From a virus: a stretch of 64,000 bases of DNA. The translations under genes were made by a program, and so were the position numbers. The notes below the pieces were generated by a model, which did no database searches, was not told the origin of the DNA, and saw nothing but the letters and a program-made list of their open reading frames with translations. The number at the start of each line of letters is the position of its first letter. Position 1 is the stretch's first letter. The DNA lies in IMG/VR virus record IMGVR_UViG_3300037258_000301, positions 1 to 64,000 of that record. The stretch is one strand, 5' to 3'. Positions 44,737 to 54,867 of the stretch are shown piece after piece.

Positions 44737-46936
44737 GCAGCATCCACATGAGGCATGGCAAAGCGCTGTATTCGGTTGCGCCCACATCAGTCAGCATCGC
44801 ACCCTTGCGCATCACCACGTTGCCACCCAGCACCTGGCAGATTTGCTTCGACCGATCTCTCGGGATGAGCAGGTGGCGCGCCTACGCACCATGGATGCCG
44901 GATTCGCTCATGACATGCAGGAGCGTCATCGCCCCTTCGATCCAGTAGCGGATGTGGTGCGTGGTGCTCGTACTTACAATCGTTCCCACGGCCTCGACGA
45001 TCCGCATTCGCTGCCCTACCACCAAGTGCGTACGACTTCCAACACCATCGACCGGGTGGGGAGCGCTTATGGTGCACTACCGGACTTTGACAAGCGTGCT
45101 ATCCCACATTTCCATGCTATGGGTGAAGAAGTAGGGCGTCAGTTCGACCACCTCACGCGTCCTCGCCATCAGGGGGGCATGGGCGTCAACGTCGAATCTG
45201 TTGATCACGATCCCTACGCCAACGTGCACGAGATGGTGCATGATCTGCGGAACAACAACCGTCTCCAGGTCATGGGCACTCACGTTACCGGCGGTCACCC
45301 GTACTTCTCCAACGATCAGAATGATCGATTCCGGGCAGTGCATGATGCTTTCGGCCATGCGGCGACCGGGCGTGGCTTTGATGCCAGCGGTGAGGAGGGT
45401 GCCTATCTCGCGCATTCTCGGATGTTCACCCACCATGCGCTACCGGCCATGCAGAGCGAAACGCGTGGCCAAAACGGCTTCGTACACCTCAACAATGACT
45501 TCGGACCGCAGAAGGTCGCGCTGCTACCCGAACATATCCGCAATATTCCCGTCATCGGCGCCACTCCGACCCAGCGTGTTGCGAAGGCTACCGACTGGGA
45601 CGAGTACCGCCGTATCCAGGATGCCCAGGATCGACGCTATGAGCGTCCTGGCATCGTCGGAGGCCAGGAAGAGCACGACCAGTTCTATGGCCGTGGCGAG
45701 CACGCTGGGGCTGGTACCGAGCACCGCCTGACACCGCAGGAGTGGATGCGGCACTCGCACGAGCCCAGCTTCGATGAACTCCCCCCGCAGGAGCACGAAT
45801 GGCATTGGGGCTATGACCTGGGGGCCCAGCACTCCCAGCACATCGACAACGGCGAGTTCGACCATGCCTACTCCGGTTCGGCACACCCCGACCACTTCTT
45901 CTCCGGCTACACCGAAGGGCTGAGTTCGGTTGCCTCAGCCAATCCACTGTCCACTCCGCAGGGCGTTGTCGCCCACGAGGAAGGTCGACAGAGCGTTCGG
46001 GACATCAACGGCACGCCGCTCTGCGACTGGCACGCCGACCGCGCCAAGGAGCTGATGGGGCTCTCCGACCAGATTGGCCGACAGACCGGCCTGATCGACG
46101 AGACGGAGCCCCACACCCACACCGAGACCCCGACCTACCCTGGCCAGTGCGCTGCCTGTGCGAGCGCTCAGGGGAAGAATGAGGGTCGCCCGTGGGAGGC
46201 TCCGCAGGGTGGTTTCCGGCCGTCCCCCATGAGCGAGCACCAGGTTTCGCAGCGCGCGTGGCCGAACAAGCCAAGAAGGACGGGACCCATGCCGCTGTTG
46301 CCGCAGTCGATGTCCTACCGCGTGGCCGTTCGTCGTGGTCAGGGAGTGCTCCCCCAGCGATCGGACGGTCTTCAACGGATAGCTCACCACATCAGCACGG
46401 ATATGCCCGATATAGTAGTTTTGCATAAATTGGCGCATGATTCCGGAGATGGGCAGACAATTCTGCATTGTCCGTTCTGTGGCTCAGGCCAGGTGATTGC
46501 TACTTCCGACGGCGGGGTGAATTGCGAGTTCTGTAAGGCCAGCTTTACGGTGCAAATTCAACCGCAGTACCCGGCTTTCCCACAGAGCATCGATGGTGCG
46601 CCCGTCAACGTGCCCGGCATGGGTCCGGACTTCTCGCCCTACGGTGGCACTCCACCCGGCGCAGAGGCCCCCATGCCGATGGATGGCGAGGAAGATGACA
46701 CCGACGAGGGCGACCCGATGGGTACCAACGCCGACGAGACCGAGCCGCCACCAGAAGATGATGAGGACGACGAGGACTCGAACAACAACGGGCCGATCAC
46801 CAAAAAGACCTATCGGACCATGACCGGAGTCCGACTTGATCGGGAGGCGTACCTCAGGCATCTCGCGCTGGCCTGTTCCCCTGATACCCAGCAGGTGCTA
46901 CGTCGTGTGCGCGCGGTGAACGGAACCGGCGCATGA
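44726..46936 (+). CDS. Large head-module protein with HDAFGHA...GEEGAY...ETRGQN domain, 736 aa
   Basis: ATG 44726 overlaps the upstream gene. Residues ~60-290 hold a His-rich domain: VHEMVHDLRNNNRLQ, then RAVHDAFGHAATGRGFDASG and EEGAYLAHSRMF, then SETRGQNGFVHL. From memory a closely similar H-D-x-F/Y-G-H, G-E-E-x-A, ETRGQN signature recurs in giant phage polyproteins; the His/Glu set could bind metal. Later parts are acidic, with a zinc ribbon near residue 585 (HCPFCGSGQVIATSDGG with CEFC). Codon use is less GC-rich in parts than in neighbours. Coupled by ATGA to the portal gene. Confidence 0.6.
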   Translation: MTIEQHPHEAWQSAVFGCAHISQHRTLAHHHVATQHLADLLRPISRDEQVARLRTMDAGFAHDMQERHRPFDPVADVVRGARTYNRSHGLDDPHSLPYHQVRTTSNTIDRVGSAYGALPDFDKRAIPHFHAMGEEVGRQFDHLTRPRHQGGMGVNVESVDHDPYANVHEMVHDLRNNNRLQVMGTHVTGGHPYFSNDQNDRFRAVHDAFGHAATGRGFDASGEEGAYLAHSRMFTHHALPAMQSETRGQNGFVHLNNDFGPQKVALLPEHIRNIPVIGATPTQRVAKATDWDEYRRIQDAQDRRYERPGIVGGQEEHDQFYGRGEHAGAGTEHRLTPQEWMRHSHEPSFDELPPQEHEWHWGYDLGAQHSQHIDNGEFDHAYSGSAHPDHFFSGYTEGLSSVASANPLSTPQGVVAHEEGRQSVRDINGTPLCDWHADRAKELMGLSDQIGRQTGLIDETEPHTHTETPTYPGQCAACASAQGKNEGRPWEAPQGGFRPSPMSEHQVSQRAWPNKPRRTGPMPLLPQSMSYRVAVRRGQGVLPQRSDGLQRIAHHISTDMPDIVVLHKLAHDSGDGQTILHCPFCGSGQVIATSDGGVNCEFCKASFTVQIQPQYPAFPQSIDGAPVNVPGMGPDFSPYGGTPPGAEAPMPMDGEEDDTDEGDPMGTNADETEPPPEDDEDDEDSNNNGPITKKTYRTMTGVRLDREAYLRHLALACSPDTQQVLRRVRAVNGTGA

Positions 46937-49188
46937 GCGAACCGTTTAAGGTCAGTGACCGCCGAGGCCGCATCGTCGTTGGCCAATCCGTTGATGATGC
47001 GAAGAAGATGGCCAGCGACGCCACCGATTTGATGCGTCGCACTTTTGGCGACACCAATCCATACACTCAAGCGTTCTCTCGCAACCAGTCCACCGACCAG
47101 GTGGTCGATGAGATGCGACTGAATCGGCGCGTTGCCTCGATGCAGAAACGCGGCATGGGTGTCGGTGGCGTCAACGGTGCGTTCGGAGCCGGGGCCAATG
47201 TCTCCTTTGCGACCGGACGTCCCCGCGATCCGCTGTTCTATTGGCGAGAGAACAATCTCCCGTACGACATCACCAAAGACTCAGAGCTCAAAAAGATCAG
47301 AGCATTTTGTTCACTCCTGTATCTGACCCACCCGATCATCGCGTCCTGTATCGACATCTTCACAAAGTTCCCCTTGCAGGGTATGGAGATTCGGTGCTCG
47401 AAGGATGAGCAGATCGAGGAGTTCTACAACAACCTGTTCTTCGATGAGTTGGGGTACCGCAACTATCTCGTCGATGTGAGCCACCAGCGCTGGCTGCTCG
47501 GCGAGGCATGGCCGTTGGGGTCATTCAACGAGACCTTGGGTGTGTGGGAGGGCGAGGAGCTGCTCAATCCCGATGACGTCGAGGTAGAGCGTTCTGCCCT
47601 GGTCAAGGATCCCCGCTTCCTCATCCGGCTGCCTGAGACCCTGCGGAAGGTGCTTCAGGAGCGTTCGCCGCGCTGGGAGTACAACTCGCTGATCAAGAAC
47701 TATCCAGAGTTGCAGTCCTACGCGGCCGAAGACTCCCTGATGCCGGTCTCGAACATGCTGCTCAAGCAGATCCGGTTCAAGGCAGACACGTTCCACAAGC
47801 GTGGCATTCCGATCCTCATGCGGGCCTTCCGCTCCGTGGTGCAGGAGGAGATGCTCAACGCTGCTCTGGATGCCATTGCCGACCGGCTCTACACCCCGCT
47901 GATCCTGGTACGTCTTGGCGCGTCGGCTTCAGATCTGGGAACTGAAGTTCCGTGGATCCCCACCCAGGGTGATCTGGAGACCTTCGAAGAGGCCATGGAC
48001 GCCGCCTTGGCTGGCGACTTCCGAGTACTGGTCAACCACTTCGCCACCGACATCACCTCGGTGTTCGGACGAGAGAACATGCCCGACCTCTCCGGCGACT
48101 TCGACCGCATCACCGATCGGCTTCTCCAGGTGTTTGGTATCAGTCAAACCATGCTCAACGGTGCAGAATCGGGCGAAACGTACGCGGCTGATGCTCTGAA
48201 TCGCGACATGATGGCCACCCTGCTCACCGATCACCAACTTCAACTTCAGAACTTCTTCGATGATCGCGCTCGGATCGTGGCGGAGGCACAGGAGCACTAC
48301 GACTTCGAGGTCCGGGGCGGTATCCGGTACGTCAAGATGGAGGAAGTCCTCAAGGTCGATGAGGAGACCGGCGAGGAGACCATCGTCGAGCAGCCCAAAC
48401 TGCTGGTCCCCGAACTGTGCTTCGCCACCATGACCCTCTCCGACAAGCAGACCGAACGAGCCTTCCGCGAGGAACTCGTCCAGGGCGGTGTGCCGCTGAC
48501 CATCAAGTCCCGCATCGTCGGCATGGGCATCGACTTCGATCAGATGCTGGAGGAGAAGCAGAACGAGCAGGTTCGACTGGCCGTTGCCGAGCAGGAAACC
48601 CGGCGAGAGACGTTCAAAGCCCTACGGGATCAGCGTCTGCCGATCCCCGTTGATCTCCAGTCCGACTTCCAGCCCGTGGCCAAGCAGCCCGGCCAGCCAC
48701 TCAATCCGGCTCAGGATGCCGCACTGCCACTATTGGGGGCGCAACCCCAGGATCTGCCGGCGTTGGCCCCGACGATGGACGATCAGACGATGGAAGACCA
48801 GCAGGATGCCCCCGGTCCGCAAGACCAGGATGGTCCGAGCCCGATGATGCTGATGCCGATGAACGCGGTACCCCAGGATGGGGATCAACGACCGCCAGAA
48901 TCTGACGAGCAGAGGCAAGGCATGCCTAAGCCGGCACGCAAATACCTCTCACAGAAGATCTCGAAGACGGCCCAGGCCGACTATGACCGGCAGATACGTG
49001 GCCAGATCCATGAGGCCACCCTCAAGCACTATGAGGCACCGGACAACTCCGAGGAAGACCAGGATCGTCCCGAGCATTGGCAGCCGACCGGTAAGTTCGC
49101 CGGGCCGGCACATCTCGGGATGCGTCAGCATGTCCAGATCCCCGAGTCGATGATCTGGCGCGACGAGGATGATGGCGAGACCACGTAA
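46933..49188 (+). CDS. Portal protein, 751 aa
   Basis: ATGA overlap with the preceding gene. The layout fits siphovirus portals: mixed N-terminus, DPLFYWRENNLPYD then LTHPIIASCIDIFTKFPLQG (near residue 135), a wing/stem region with MLLKQIRFKADTFHKRG and FRSVVQEEMLNAALDAI, and a GISQTMLNGAESGETYAAD block at about residue 400 that is typical of portal proteins. The C-terminal 150 residues are Pro/Gln/Asp-rich. Forms the dodecameric ring at the capsid vertex through which DNA is pumped. No terminase lies beside it in this window, which is unusual. Confidence 0.85.
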   Translation: MSEPFKVSDRRGRIVVGQSVDDAKKMASDATDLMRRTFGDTNPYTQAFSRNQSTDQVVDEMRLNRRVASMQKRGMGVGGVNGAFGAGANVSFATGRPRDPLFYWRENNLPYDITKDSELKKIRAFCSLLYLTHPIIASCIDIFTKFPLQGMEIRCSKDEQIEEFYNNLFFDELGYRNYLVDVSHQRWLLGEAWPLGSFNETLGVWEGEELLNPDDVEVERSALVKDPRFLIRLPETLRKVLQERSPRWEYNSLIKNYPELQSYAAEDSLMPVSNMLLKQIRFKADTFHKRGIPILMRAFRSVVQEEMLNAALDAIADRLYTPLILVRLGASASDLGTEVPWIPTQGDLETFEEAMDAALAGDFRVLVNHFATDITSVFGRENMPDLSGDFDRITDRLLQVFGISQTMLNGAESGETYAADALNRDMMATLLTDHQLQLQNFFDDRARIVAEAQEHYDFEVRGGIRYVKMEEVLKVDEETGEETIVEQPKLLVPELCFATMTLSDKQTERAFREELVQGGVPLTIKSRIVGMGIDFDQMLEEKQNEQVRLAVAEQETRRETFKALRDQRLPIPVDLQSDFQPVAKQPGQPLNPAQDAALPLLGAQPQDLPALAPTMDDQTMEDQQDAPGPQDQDGPSPMMLMPMNAVPQDGDQRPPESDEQRQGMPKPARKYLSQKISKTAQADYDRQIRGQIHEATLKHYEAPDNSEEDQDRPEHWQPTGKFAGPAHLGMRQHVQIPESMIWRDEDDGETT

Positions 49189-49238
49189 CTACTGGTGGCC
49201 TTCTCTCGGGGACCCCGTAATCAGTGAGGAGGCCCATC

Positions 49239-49571
49239 ATGAGCCTGGGAGCGCGTACGGCCCGACACGACACCGTAGGGAGCCGGCACGAGGCCGTCCA
49301 TCCCGAGGACTATGCCGACTTCGCCGTGCAACAGCACGTGCGCACCCTCGACGGGCTGCTGGGCGTCGTCACGGCGGTCAATGACGGGCCTGTCGAGGGG
49401 TATGAGGATTACACCGTCACTCTGGACAAAGGCATGGGTGTCGGTACCTACACCAGTTCTCAGCTCAGTGCCGTCGGTGAGCCTGGTGAGGTCGGGCATA
49501 CTGCCGTGTCGGATTATCCTGAACTTGGCACGATCCTGACCGATCGGCCCGACCCCGCCAAGGAGAGCTGA
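49239..49571 (+). CDS. Hypothetical protein, 110 aa
   Basis: ATG 49239 has GAGGAGG upstream and is preferred to the longer frame. The N-terminus is basic and His-rich (GARTARHDTVGSRHEAVHP), followed by a beta-rich part (LLGVVTAVNDGP; YEDYTVTLDKG), perhaps a small barrel with possible virion or protease-adaptor role. Sits right after the portal gene. Confidence 0.5.
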   Translation: MSLGARTARHDTVGSRHEAVHPEDYADFAVQQHVRTLDGLLGVVTAVNDGPVEGYEDYTVTLDKGMGVGTYTSSQLSAVGEPGEVGHTAVSDYPELGTILTDRPDPAKES

Positions 49572-49754
49572 ATGGATCCTTTGGTGCGGGTGGCCTACGA
49601 GGGGTACGGCGAGCACACCCATTGGCTGACCTTCGACGGCCGACCTATGCCCTCCTGGGCCGCGCTGACCCCTCGTACGAGGGATGCCTGGGCGGCTGCC
49701 ATTGAGGCCGTACTGAAAGCACAGGGCGGAGAGACGGATGTGGCACCCCTCTGA
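49572..49754 (+). CDS. Hypothetical protein, 60 aa
   Basis: Start directly abuts the upstream stop. Alpha/beta sequence (DPLVRVAYEGYGEHTHWLT), helical end (TRDAWAAAIEAVLKAQG). Overlaps the next start by 17 nt. Not recognised. Confidence 0.5.
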   Translation: MDPLVRVAYEGYGEHTHWLTFDGRPMPSWAALTPRTRDAWAAAIEAVLKAQGGETDVAPL

Positions 49755-52700
49755 TCGGCTGTTCGCGCACTACGCGGCCGAGCAACCACAGGAGAGTGAG
49801 CCCGTCGCGGACGTCTCCGACCTGCCGCACACGTGCTCCTACTGTGGCTCCCAGGAGTTCGAGCAGCCCGAAGACACCGGGCGCGGTCTGCGGGCCATCT
49901 GCTCGGCCTGTGGGGGCGCCATGCTGCGCACCGAGGATGGTCAGTGGAGTCCGGCCGGTCTGAACGCCACCCACAACCACCCGCGCCCGGATGGTGACCC
50001 CGCTTCCGGTGGTGTCGGGGGCGCCGCGAACGTCGGTGTGGACCCGGACCGGATGAACGACGCTTCGGCCCGGCATGGATCACTCGACGTGATAGCGGCG
50101 CGCGCGTACCAGGACGATCCCTACGTCATGGCGAAGCCGGGCGACAAGGTACCGTGCCCGACCTGTGACGGCCACGGATCCTACGAGGAAGACGAACCCA
50201 AATCGGACGGGCAGGTCGCGCGCGAAGGTATCCCCGACGACGCCCCCGAGGGGGACTTCTACAACACCGTCACCAAGCCGTGCGAAGACTGCGATGAGCG
50301 TGGCTACCACGTACGCCAGACCGACCGGGAAGAGTTGGATACGGCCCGCGCCGAGGGCAACACTCAGTACGTCAAGGACTTCACCGAGAAGCACGAGGAC
50401 GAACCACACCCGGACCGCGTCAAGATGCCCTCCTGCCCGCCGGAGTGCCGCTTCCCGACAGCCCGCCGGGTTCACACACCCAAGCTGAGCGCGCTGAACG
50501 ACGAAGTTCCGTGGTGCGCACACCTCTACCACGGCAACTGCACCTACCCGGGCGACAAGCTGCCCAACGGCACCGTCCTCGGCATCCCGCAGGACCGGGG
50601 CCCGTGCCCGTGGAAGCACAACGCCTTCCAGCAGGCCGCGTGCCCGATCTCCGCGCCGGGCCCGATGGCCGTCATGCAGGTTAGTGCGGCACTGCACGAG
50701 GCGATGCCGTCACGTAAGCATCCGGCACCTGAGGACTTGTCCTACGACACCTATCACCCGAAGCCGGGCGAGCAGTACTTCGACGAGGCCGAAGAGAGCA
50801 ATCCCGGCTGGTCCCACCATCTGCTTCGGGCTCACCGCTCCAGCGTGGATGTTGGCGGGTCGCAACCGCACATGGTTGGCAGCGTCTACTACAGCCACCA
50901 GCCCGACGGTCCCGTGCCGATGGTCAAGGTGCACAAAATGCTCGTCGGCCACCAGTATCGCAGTCAGGGCGTGGCCAGCGCGATGCAGGACGAGTTGCAT
51001 CGCCAGTATCCGGGTCACTTCATCGACCACGGGGATCGGACGGCGGACGGCCACGGCTGGGCCTCCCAGTACGAGGCGCCCTCAGATCACATCATGTCGC
51101 AGGTAACCGGGATGATGAAGATTGTGGCGTTCTCCTGGGACGAGATCGGTGATCGTCACCCGCACATCTACGGTGACTCCGAGATTCACGGAGAAGCCGC
51201 CGATGGGGCCGACGGTCCCGGTATCGGTGACGCGGCGAACTACCTCGCGCACGAACGTCCCGACGATCCTGACGCCGAGCACCACTCGGTGTACGACATG
51301 GACTTTCATGAGGAGCACGTCGACCCGCGACACATCGACTACTCCCCTTCCGGCCGTGACGACTACCGGGTCAGTCATGCGATGGAGGGATACCGTGAAC
51401 ATCCCGACACAATGCCGCCGCTGGTGCTGGTCAAACGCCACCACGTCTACCAGGTCGCCGACGGCCACCACCGGGCCGAAGCCGCCGACGCGGTAGGGGC
51501 TCACGTGCGTGCCTATGTGGCTCACTCGCCCTATCCCGACGAGCCTTTCCGGGACGGCGAGAAGGGGCCTTTCCATCGCGCGGAACCGATCGATGAGGCT
51601 CTGCACCACGAGGCCGCCTGGGCCGACGTACGGAACAAGGCCAAGAGGATCAGGCGTGAAGGCGGCGTTACCATCGTCGTCGCCTCGACCGACGGGGTGG
51701 CCGGCGAGGTCCGGGGCGACACGCACGTCTACGAGACCGCGATCACCTGGGTGCCCGGCACCACCCGCACCGCCTACTGGACCTGTGGGTGCATGTACGG
51801 CGCTTACGCGCACGGTCCCCGCTGGGATGATCGGCCGTGTAGCCACGTGCTGGCCATGCGCTTCGAGGCCCAGTCCCGTTCGGCCCACGGTCGAGAGATC
51901 GAAGTCGACCAGAAACGCCCGGAGTGGCTCAAGCCGCAGACTTCAGTCATGGTGCAGTACGAACGGCCGAGCGAGGATCATCCGCAGGGTCGTGACCTGA
52001 CTCGTCGGGCCGTGCCGCCGGGCAATATGCGATCCACCTGGGATTCCCGATCCCGCACGAGGAGGTCTTCCTTGGAACGCACAGCGGCCATCGCGCAGGC
52101 CCAGGCCATGTTCGCCGAGGACCAGGACCCGGCCGAGGTCATCGAGCAGCTCGTGGCTACGGGTGCGACGCGCCTGGAGGCCCAGGTCGTCGTATTGGCC
52201 GCACGTGGTCGCATGGCCATCGTGCACACCGGCAAGCGATGCCCCGAATGCGGCGCTGAGCTGGACTCCACGGCTGGCCAGTGTGATGAGTGCGGTGCGG
52301 TGCTCGCGGACCGCAGCATCACGCACAGGGCCTCTTGGGGTGATGACGAGCAGCGGTGCCCGCACTGTGGTGGCTACATCGGTCCGTCGGCGTTCAAGGT
52401 CGGGAAATGCCCGCACTGCGGTCACGCGCTGGCCCACAAGACTGGTGCCGCTGACCATGGAGTGTGGTACCACGGTGCCCCTCCTGAGCGCGCAGAACAA
52501 GTACGACGAGAGGGTCTACCGAAATCCTACGGTGGCGAGTACGACCTGCGCCTGACCAGCTCTCCGCAACAGGCCAAGATCTATGGCGACATGCCTGGAC
52601 ATGGGGCGAACGCCACCGTCTTCGAGTTCCACATTCCGCACAACCATCCGGCCCTGCATCCGGTCTACGAGCACAACCTGTTCGATGAGCGCGCCCATGG

Positions 52701-54687
52701 CGTTGCCCTGAAGCAACCGCTGGGCCCTGAATACATCGCCGCCGAGCACAAGGGCACCGATCACATCGCAGCAGCCATTCCGCCCGGCTACGAGGGCGCG
52801 CAGGGGCCGTTCGAGGACGAGTACAGCGAACCACACGTCTACGCGCGTGACATCCACAGCGGCGCCGGCAACTGTGTGTGCGGGGGTGGGCTCGGTGACT
52901 CCATCCACCTCCAGGCCGCGCCCGGCGTCGATGTGCCCGAGCACCAGAGGACCGCTTCCAGCGATCTCGACTACCGCCCACACCGCACTCAGGATGCCCG
53001 CTCAGACGCGCCCATCTTCGGCAAGGGGGTCGACGACTGGGGCCTGACCCTGGTTGACTGCCCGCAATGCGGTGGACAGTCCGGTTGCGGCCACTGCGGG
53101 GGGACCGGGCAAGTGATCTCCACCGGCGACACCACGGCCAACCCGACCCCCGACCAGAACCCGGTGGCCGGCGACACCATCCGCGAGGATGGCATCTCCG
53201 ACACCAGCGCACTGCATCATGAGGCGATGAATGACTACGCCGATCCGATCAGGGGCAAAGTAGGTCCGAAAGTAAATCGGGTCAAGGGTTCGCAGGTACA
53301 ACCGGGGCACGTCATTCCCATGCGGCCCGATCCGTACAACGTAGGCGATTCGTATGCATGGCAGGAAGTTGCTCATAAGGAGCGTTGGCCAGAGGGCAAT
53401 AACTACAAGATCACGAACTCCTCTGGCTCGCACTACACCGTGGTGAGTCCTCACGAGTACGTGCAAGTTCATTCCGATACAGGGCCTGAGCACACGGCGG
53501 CCAAGACGCAATCGGGCCCTTCGGTTGCTGGAGTTGCTCTCAAGGCCGCTGACACGGGCCGCATCCTGATGCTCCAACGCGGCCTGGAGGACGAGAAGGA
53601 CCCGGCACGCGGTCTATGGGAGCATCCCGGTGGCCACATCGAGCCCGGCGACAAGACCACCCTCCATGCTGGACTCAGGGAGTGGGAAGAAGAGGTTGGT
53701 CAGCCCTTCCCCGAGGGTGGCGTTGTTACTCACGCCTGGACGAGTCCGAACGGTGTCTATCAGGGCCATGTGGTGGTGATTCCCCGCGAGCGCGACCTGG
53801 TCATGCATGACGGTCGGGTAGTGCCGAACCCGGATGACCCCAAGGGGGACAAGGCGGAACAAGCGGCCTGGTGGCATCCTGATCATGCCCGGAAGAACCC
53901 AGCCCTGCGGCCCGAGGTCAAGGCCACTCCCTGGAACAAGATCAAGGAGGCTGGAGTCGACGCCGGCCTGAAGGTCGCCGCATTGCTCTCACGTGAAGGC
54001 GCCGCGTGGGACAGCCTGTACTCATTGGAGGAGAGCCAGCCGGTCACACCGCCGCCGCACTCGAACAGCGAGAACCCGGCCAGTACCGGCTTCCTCACCA
54101 ACCAGGATCCCGCTTCCTGGTCCGAGGTCACCAAGAAGCCGCATCACTTGCTGCCGGCCGACTCGCTGGACTCACCGCTGGCCACACTGCACTCCGTACC
54201 CGAGGGCGCACTCCCGTTCACTGACGGAGACGCCGAGGACTCCACGTCGGGCACCGAGGACCCCTACAACAGCCAGACCGATACCGAATCGCTCGACGGG
54301 GACACCGACACCATCCCGGATGCGGAGATGGAAGGCTCTCCCATGGAGAATCTGGGCGGGACAGCCAAGCGTTCGGTCGCGGAGATCGTCGAGCAGTTCC
54401 AGCGCACGGCGGGGGCGGTAGCACTTCAGTCCGGTAGCGAAGGAGGTAGTGACGTGGGATTCTCCGACGGTGAGATCGCGGCCAAGGCCAAAGAGCGGCT
54501 GGCCGGCATGAGCAAGACCGCACTCAAGAACTTCAGCTTCGCCGAGCAGCAGGAACTGATCGGAGAGGGGCAGGGTTCCCGGGCCAGGAATTTTGGGGAC
54601 CTATCCCTCTCCGGAACGCACTATGAGGCGCTCCAACAGGCATTGGACACTGCCGGAGTGAACGATGACGACATTCTGATCCTGTGA
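49738..54687 (+). CDS. Giant polyvalent-type protein (zinc ribbons, GNAT-like, ParB-like, SWIM, ART-like and Nudix domains), 1649 aa
   Basis: Domains in order: zinc ribbon (CSYCGSQEF, CSACGGA, ~31-62); DnaJ-type half-sites (CPTCDGHG, CEDCDERGYH, ~140-190); GNAT-like acetyltransferase core (VGHQYRSQGVASAMQDEL, ~400-420); ParB/sulfiredoxin-like unit (VYQVADGHHRAEAADAVGA, ~570-590); SWIM zinc finger (WTCGCMYGAY with CSHVLA, ~680-705); two zinc ribbons (CPECGAELDS, CPHCGGYIG, ~835-900); ADP-ribosyltransferase-like module (VWYHGAPPERAEQVRREG, ~908-1000); another Cys-rich half-site (CPQCGGQSGCGHCGGTG, ~1108); Nudix hydrolase (WEHPGGHIEPGDKT, LREWEEEVG, ~1263-1390); acidic tail. Phages and conjugative elements encode such polyvalent proteins, thought to be injected with DNA to neutralise host defences. 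Sits between portal and protease genes, so it may be packaged. The ART-like and GNAT-like calls are the least certain. Confidence 0.7.
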   Translation: MWHPSDRLFAHYAAEQPQESEPVADVSDLPHTCSYCGSQEFEQPEDTGRGLRAICSACGGAMLRTEDGQWSPAGLNATHNHPRPDGDPASGGVGGAANVGVDPDRMNDASARHGSLDVIAARAYQDDPYVMAKPGDKVPCPTCDGHGSYEEDEPKSDGQVAREGIPDDAPEGDFYNTVTKPCEDCDERGYHVRQTDREELDTARAEGNTQYVKDFTEKHEDEPHPDRVKMPSCPPECRFPTARRVHTPKLSALNDEVPWCAHLYHGNCTYPGDKLPNGTVLGIPQDRGPCPWKHNAFQQAACPISAPGPMAVMQVSAALHEAMPSRKHPAPEDLSYDTYHPKPGEQYFDEAEESNPGWSHHLLRAHRSSVDVGGSQPHMVGSVYYSHQPDGPVPMVKVHKMLVGHQYRSQGVASAMQDELHRQYPGHFIDHGDRTADGHGWASQYEAPSDHIMSQVTGMMKIVAFSWDEIGDRHPHIYGDSEIHGEAADGADGPGIGDAANYLAHERPDDPDAEHHSVYDMDFHEEHVDPRHIDYSPSGRDDYRVSHAMEGYREHPDTMPPLVLVKRHHVYQVADGHHRAEAADAVGAHVRAYVAHSPYPDEPFRDGEKGPFHRAEPIDEALHHEAAWADVRNKAKRIRREGGVTIVVASTDGVAGEVRGDTHVYETAITWVPGTTRTAYWTCGCMYGAYAHGPRWDDRPCSHVLAMRFEAQSRSAHGREIEVDQKRPEWLKPQTSVMVQYERPSEDHPQGRDLTRRAVPPGNMRSTWDSRSRTRRSSLERTAAIAQAQAMFAEDQDPAEVIEQLVATGATRLEAQVVVLAARGRMAIVHTGKRCPECGAELDSTAGQCDECGAVLADRSITHRASWGDDEQRCPHCGGYIGPSAFKVGKCPHCGHALAHKTGAADHGVWYHGAPPERAEQVRREGLPKSYGGEYDLRLTSSPQQAKIYGDMPGHGANATVFEFHIPHNHPALHPVYEHNLFDERAHGVALKQPLGPEYIAAEHKGTDHIAAAIPPGYEGAQGPFEDEYSEPHVYARDIHSGAGNCVCGGGLGDSIHLQAAPGVDVPEHQRTASSDLDYRPHRTQDARSDAPIFGKGVDDWGLTLVDCPQCGGQSGCGHCGGTGQVISTGDTTANPTPDQNPVAGDTIREDGISDTSALHHEAMNDYADPIRGKVGPKVNRVKGSQVQPGHVIPMRPDPYNVGDSYAWQEVAHKERWPEGNNYKITNSSGSHYTVVSPHEYVQVHSDTGPEHTAAKTQSGPSVAGVALKAADTGRILMLQRGLEDEKDPARGLWEHPGGHIEPGDKTTLHAGLREWEEEVGQPFPEGGVVTHAWTSPNGVYQGHVVVIPRERDLVMHDGRVVPNPDDPKGDKAEQAAWWHPDHARKNPALRPEVKATPWNKIKEAGVDAGLKVAALLSREGAAWDSLYSLEESQPVTPPPHSNSENPASTGFLTNQDPASWSEVTKKPHHLLPADSLDSPLATLHSVPEGALPFTDGDAEDSTSGTEDPYNSQTDTESLDGDTDTIPDAEMEGSPMENLGGTAKRSVAEIVEQFQRTAGAVALQSGSEGGSDVGFSDGEIAAKAKERLAGMSKTALKNFSFAEQQELIGEGQGSRARNFGDLSLSGTHYEALQQALDTAGVNDDDILIL

Positions 54688-54694
54688 GGGGTAC

Positions 54695-54847
54695 GTGACC
54701 GGGAAACACCGCAAGGACAAGTCCAGGAGTTCTCGGATCTCGTCCCGTGAAGAGCAGGACCAAGTTGCCAAGATGACAGAGGAGGAACTCAAGGCTGAAG
54801 AGGACAAGCTTCTCTTCCCACCGAAGGATGGCACGCTCGACCAATAG
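54695..54847 (+). CDS. Small charged protein, 50 aa (GTG start)
   Basis: GTG 54695 preceded by GAGGGG. Highly charged (HRKDKSRSSRISSREEQDQ) and probably helical/disordered. Position between two virion genes suggests a minor head component. Weak support beyond the SD and clean frame. Confidence 0.4.
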   Translation: MTGKHRKDKSRSSRISSREEQDQVAKMTEEELKAEEDKLLFPPKDGTLDQ

Positions 54848-54867
54848 TTCGTCGAATAGGACATTTC

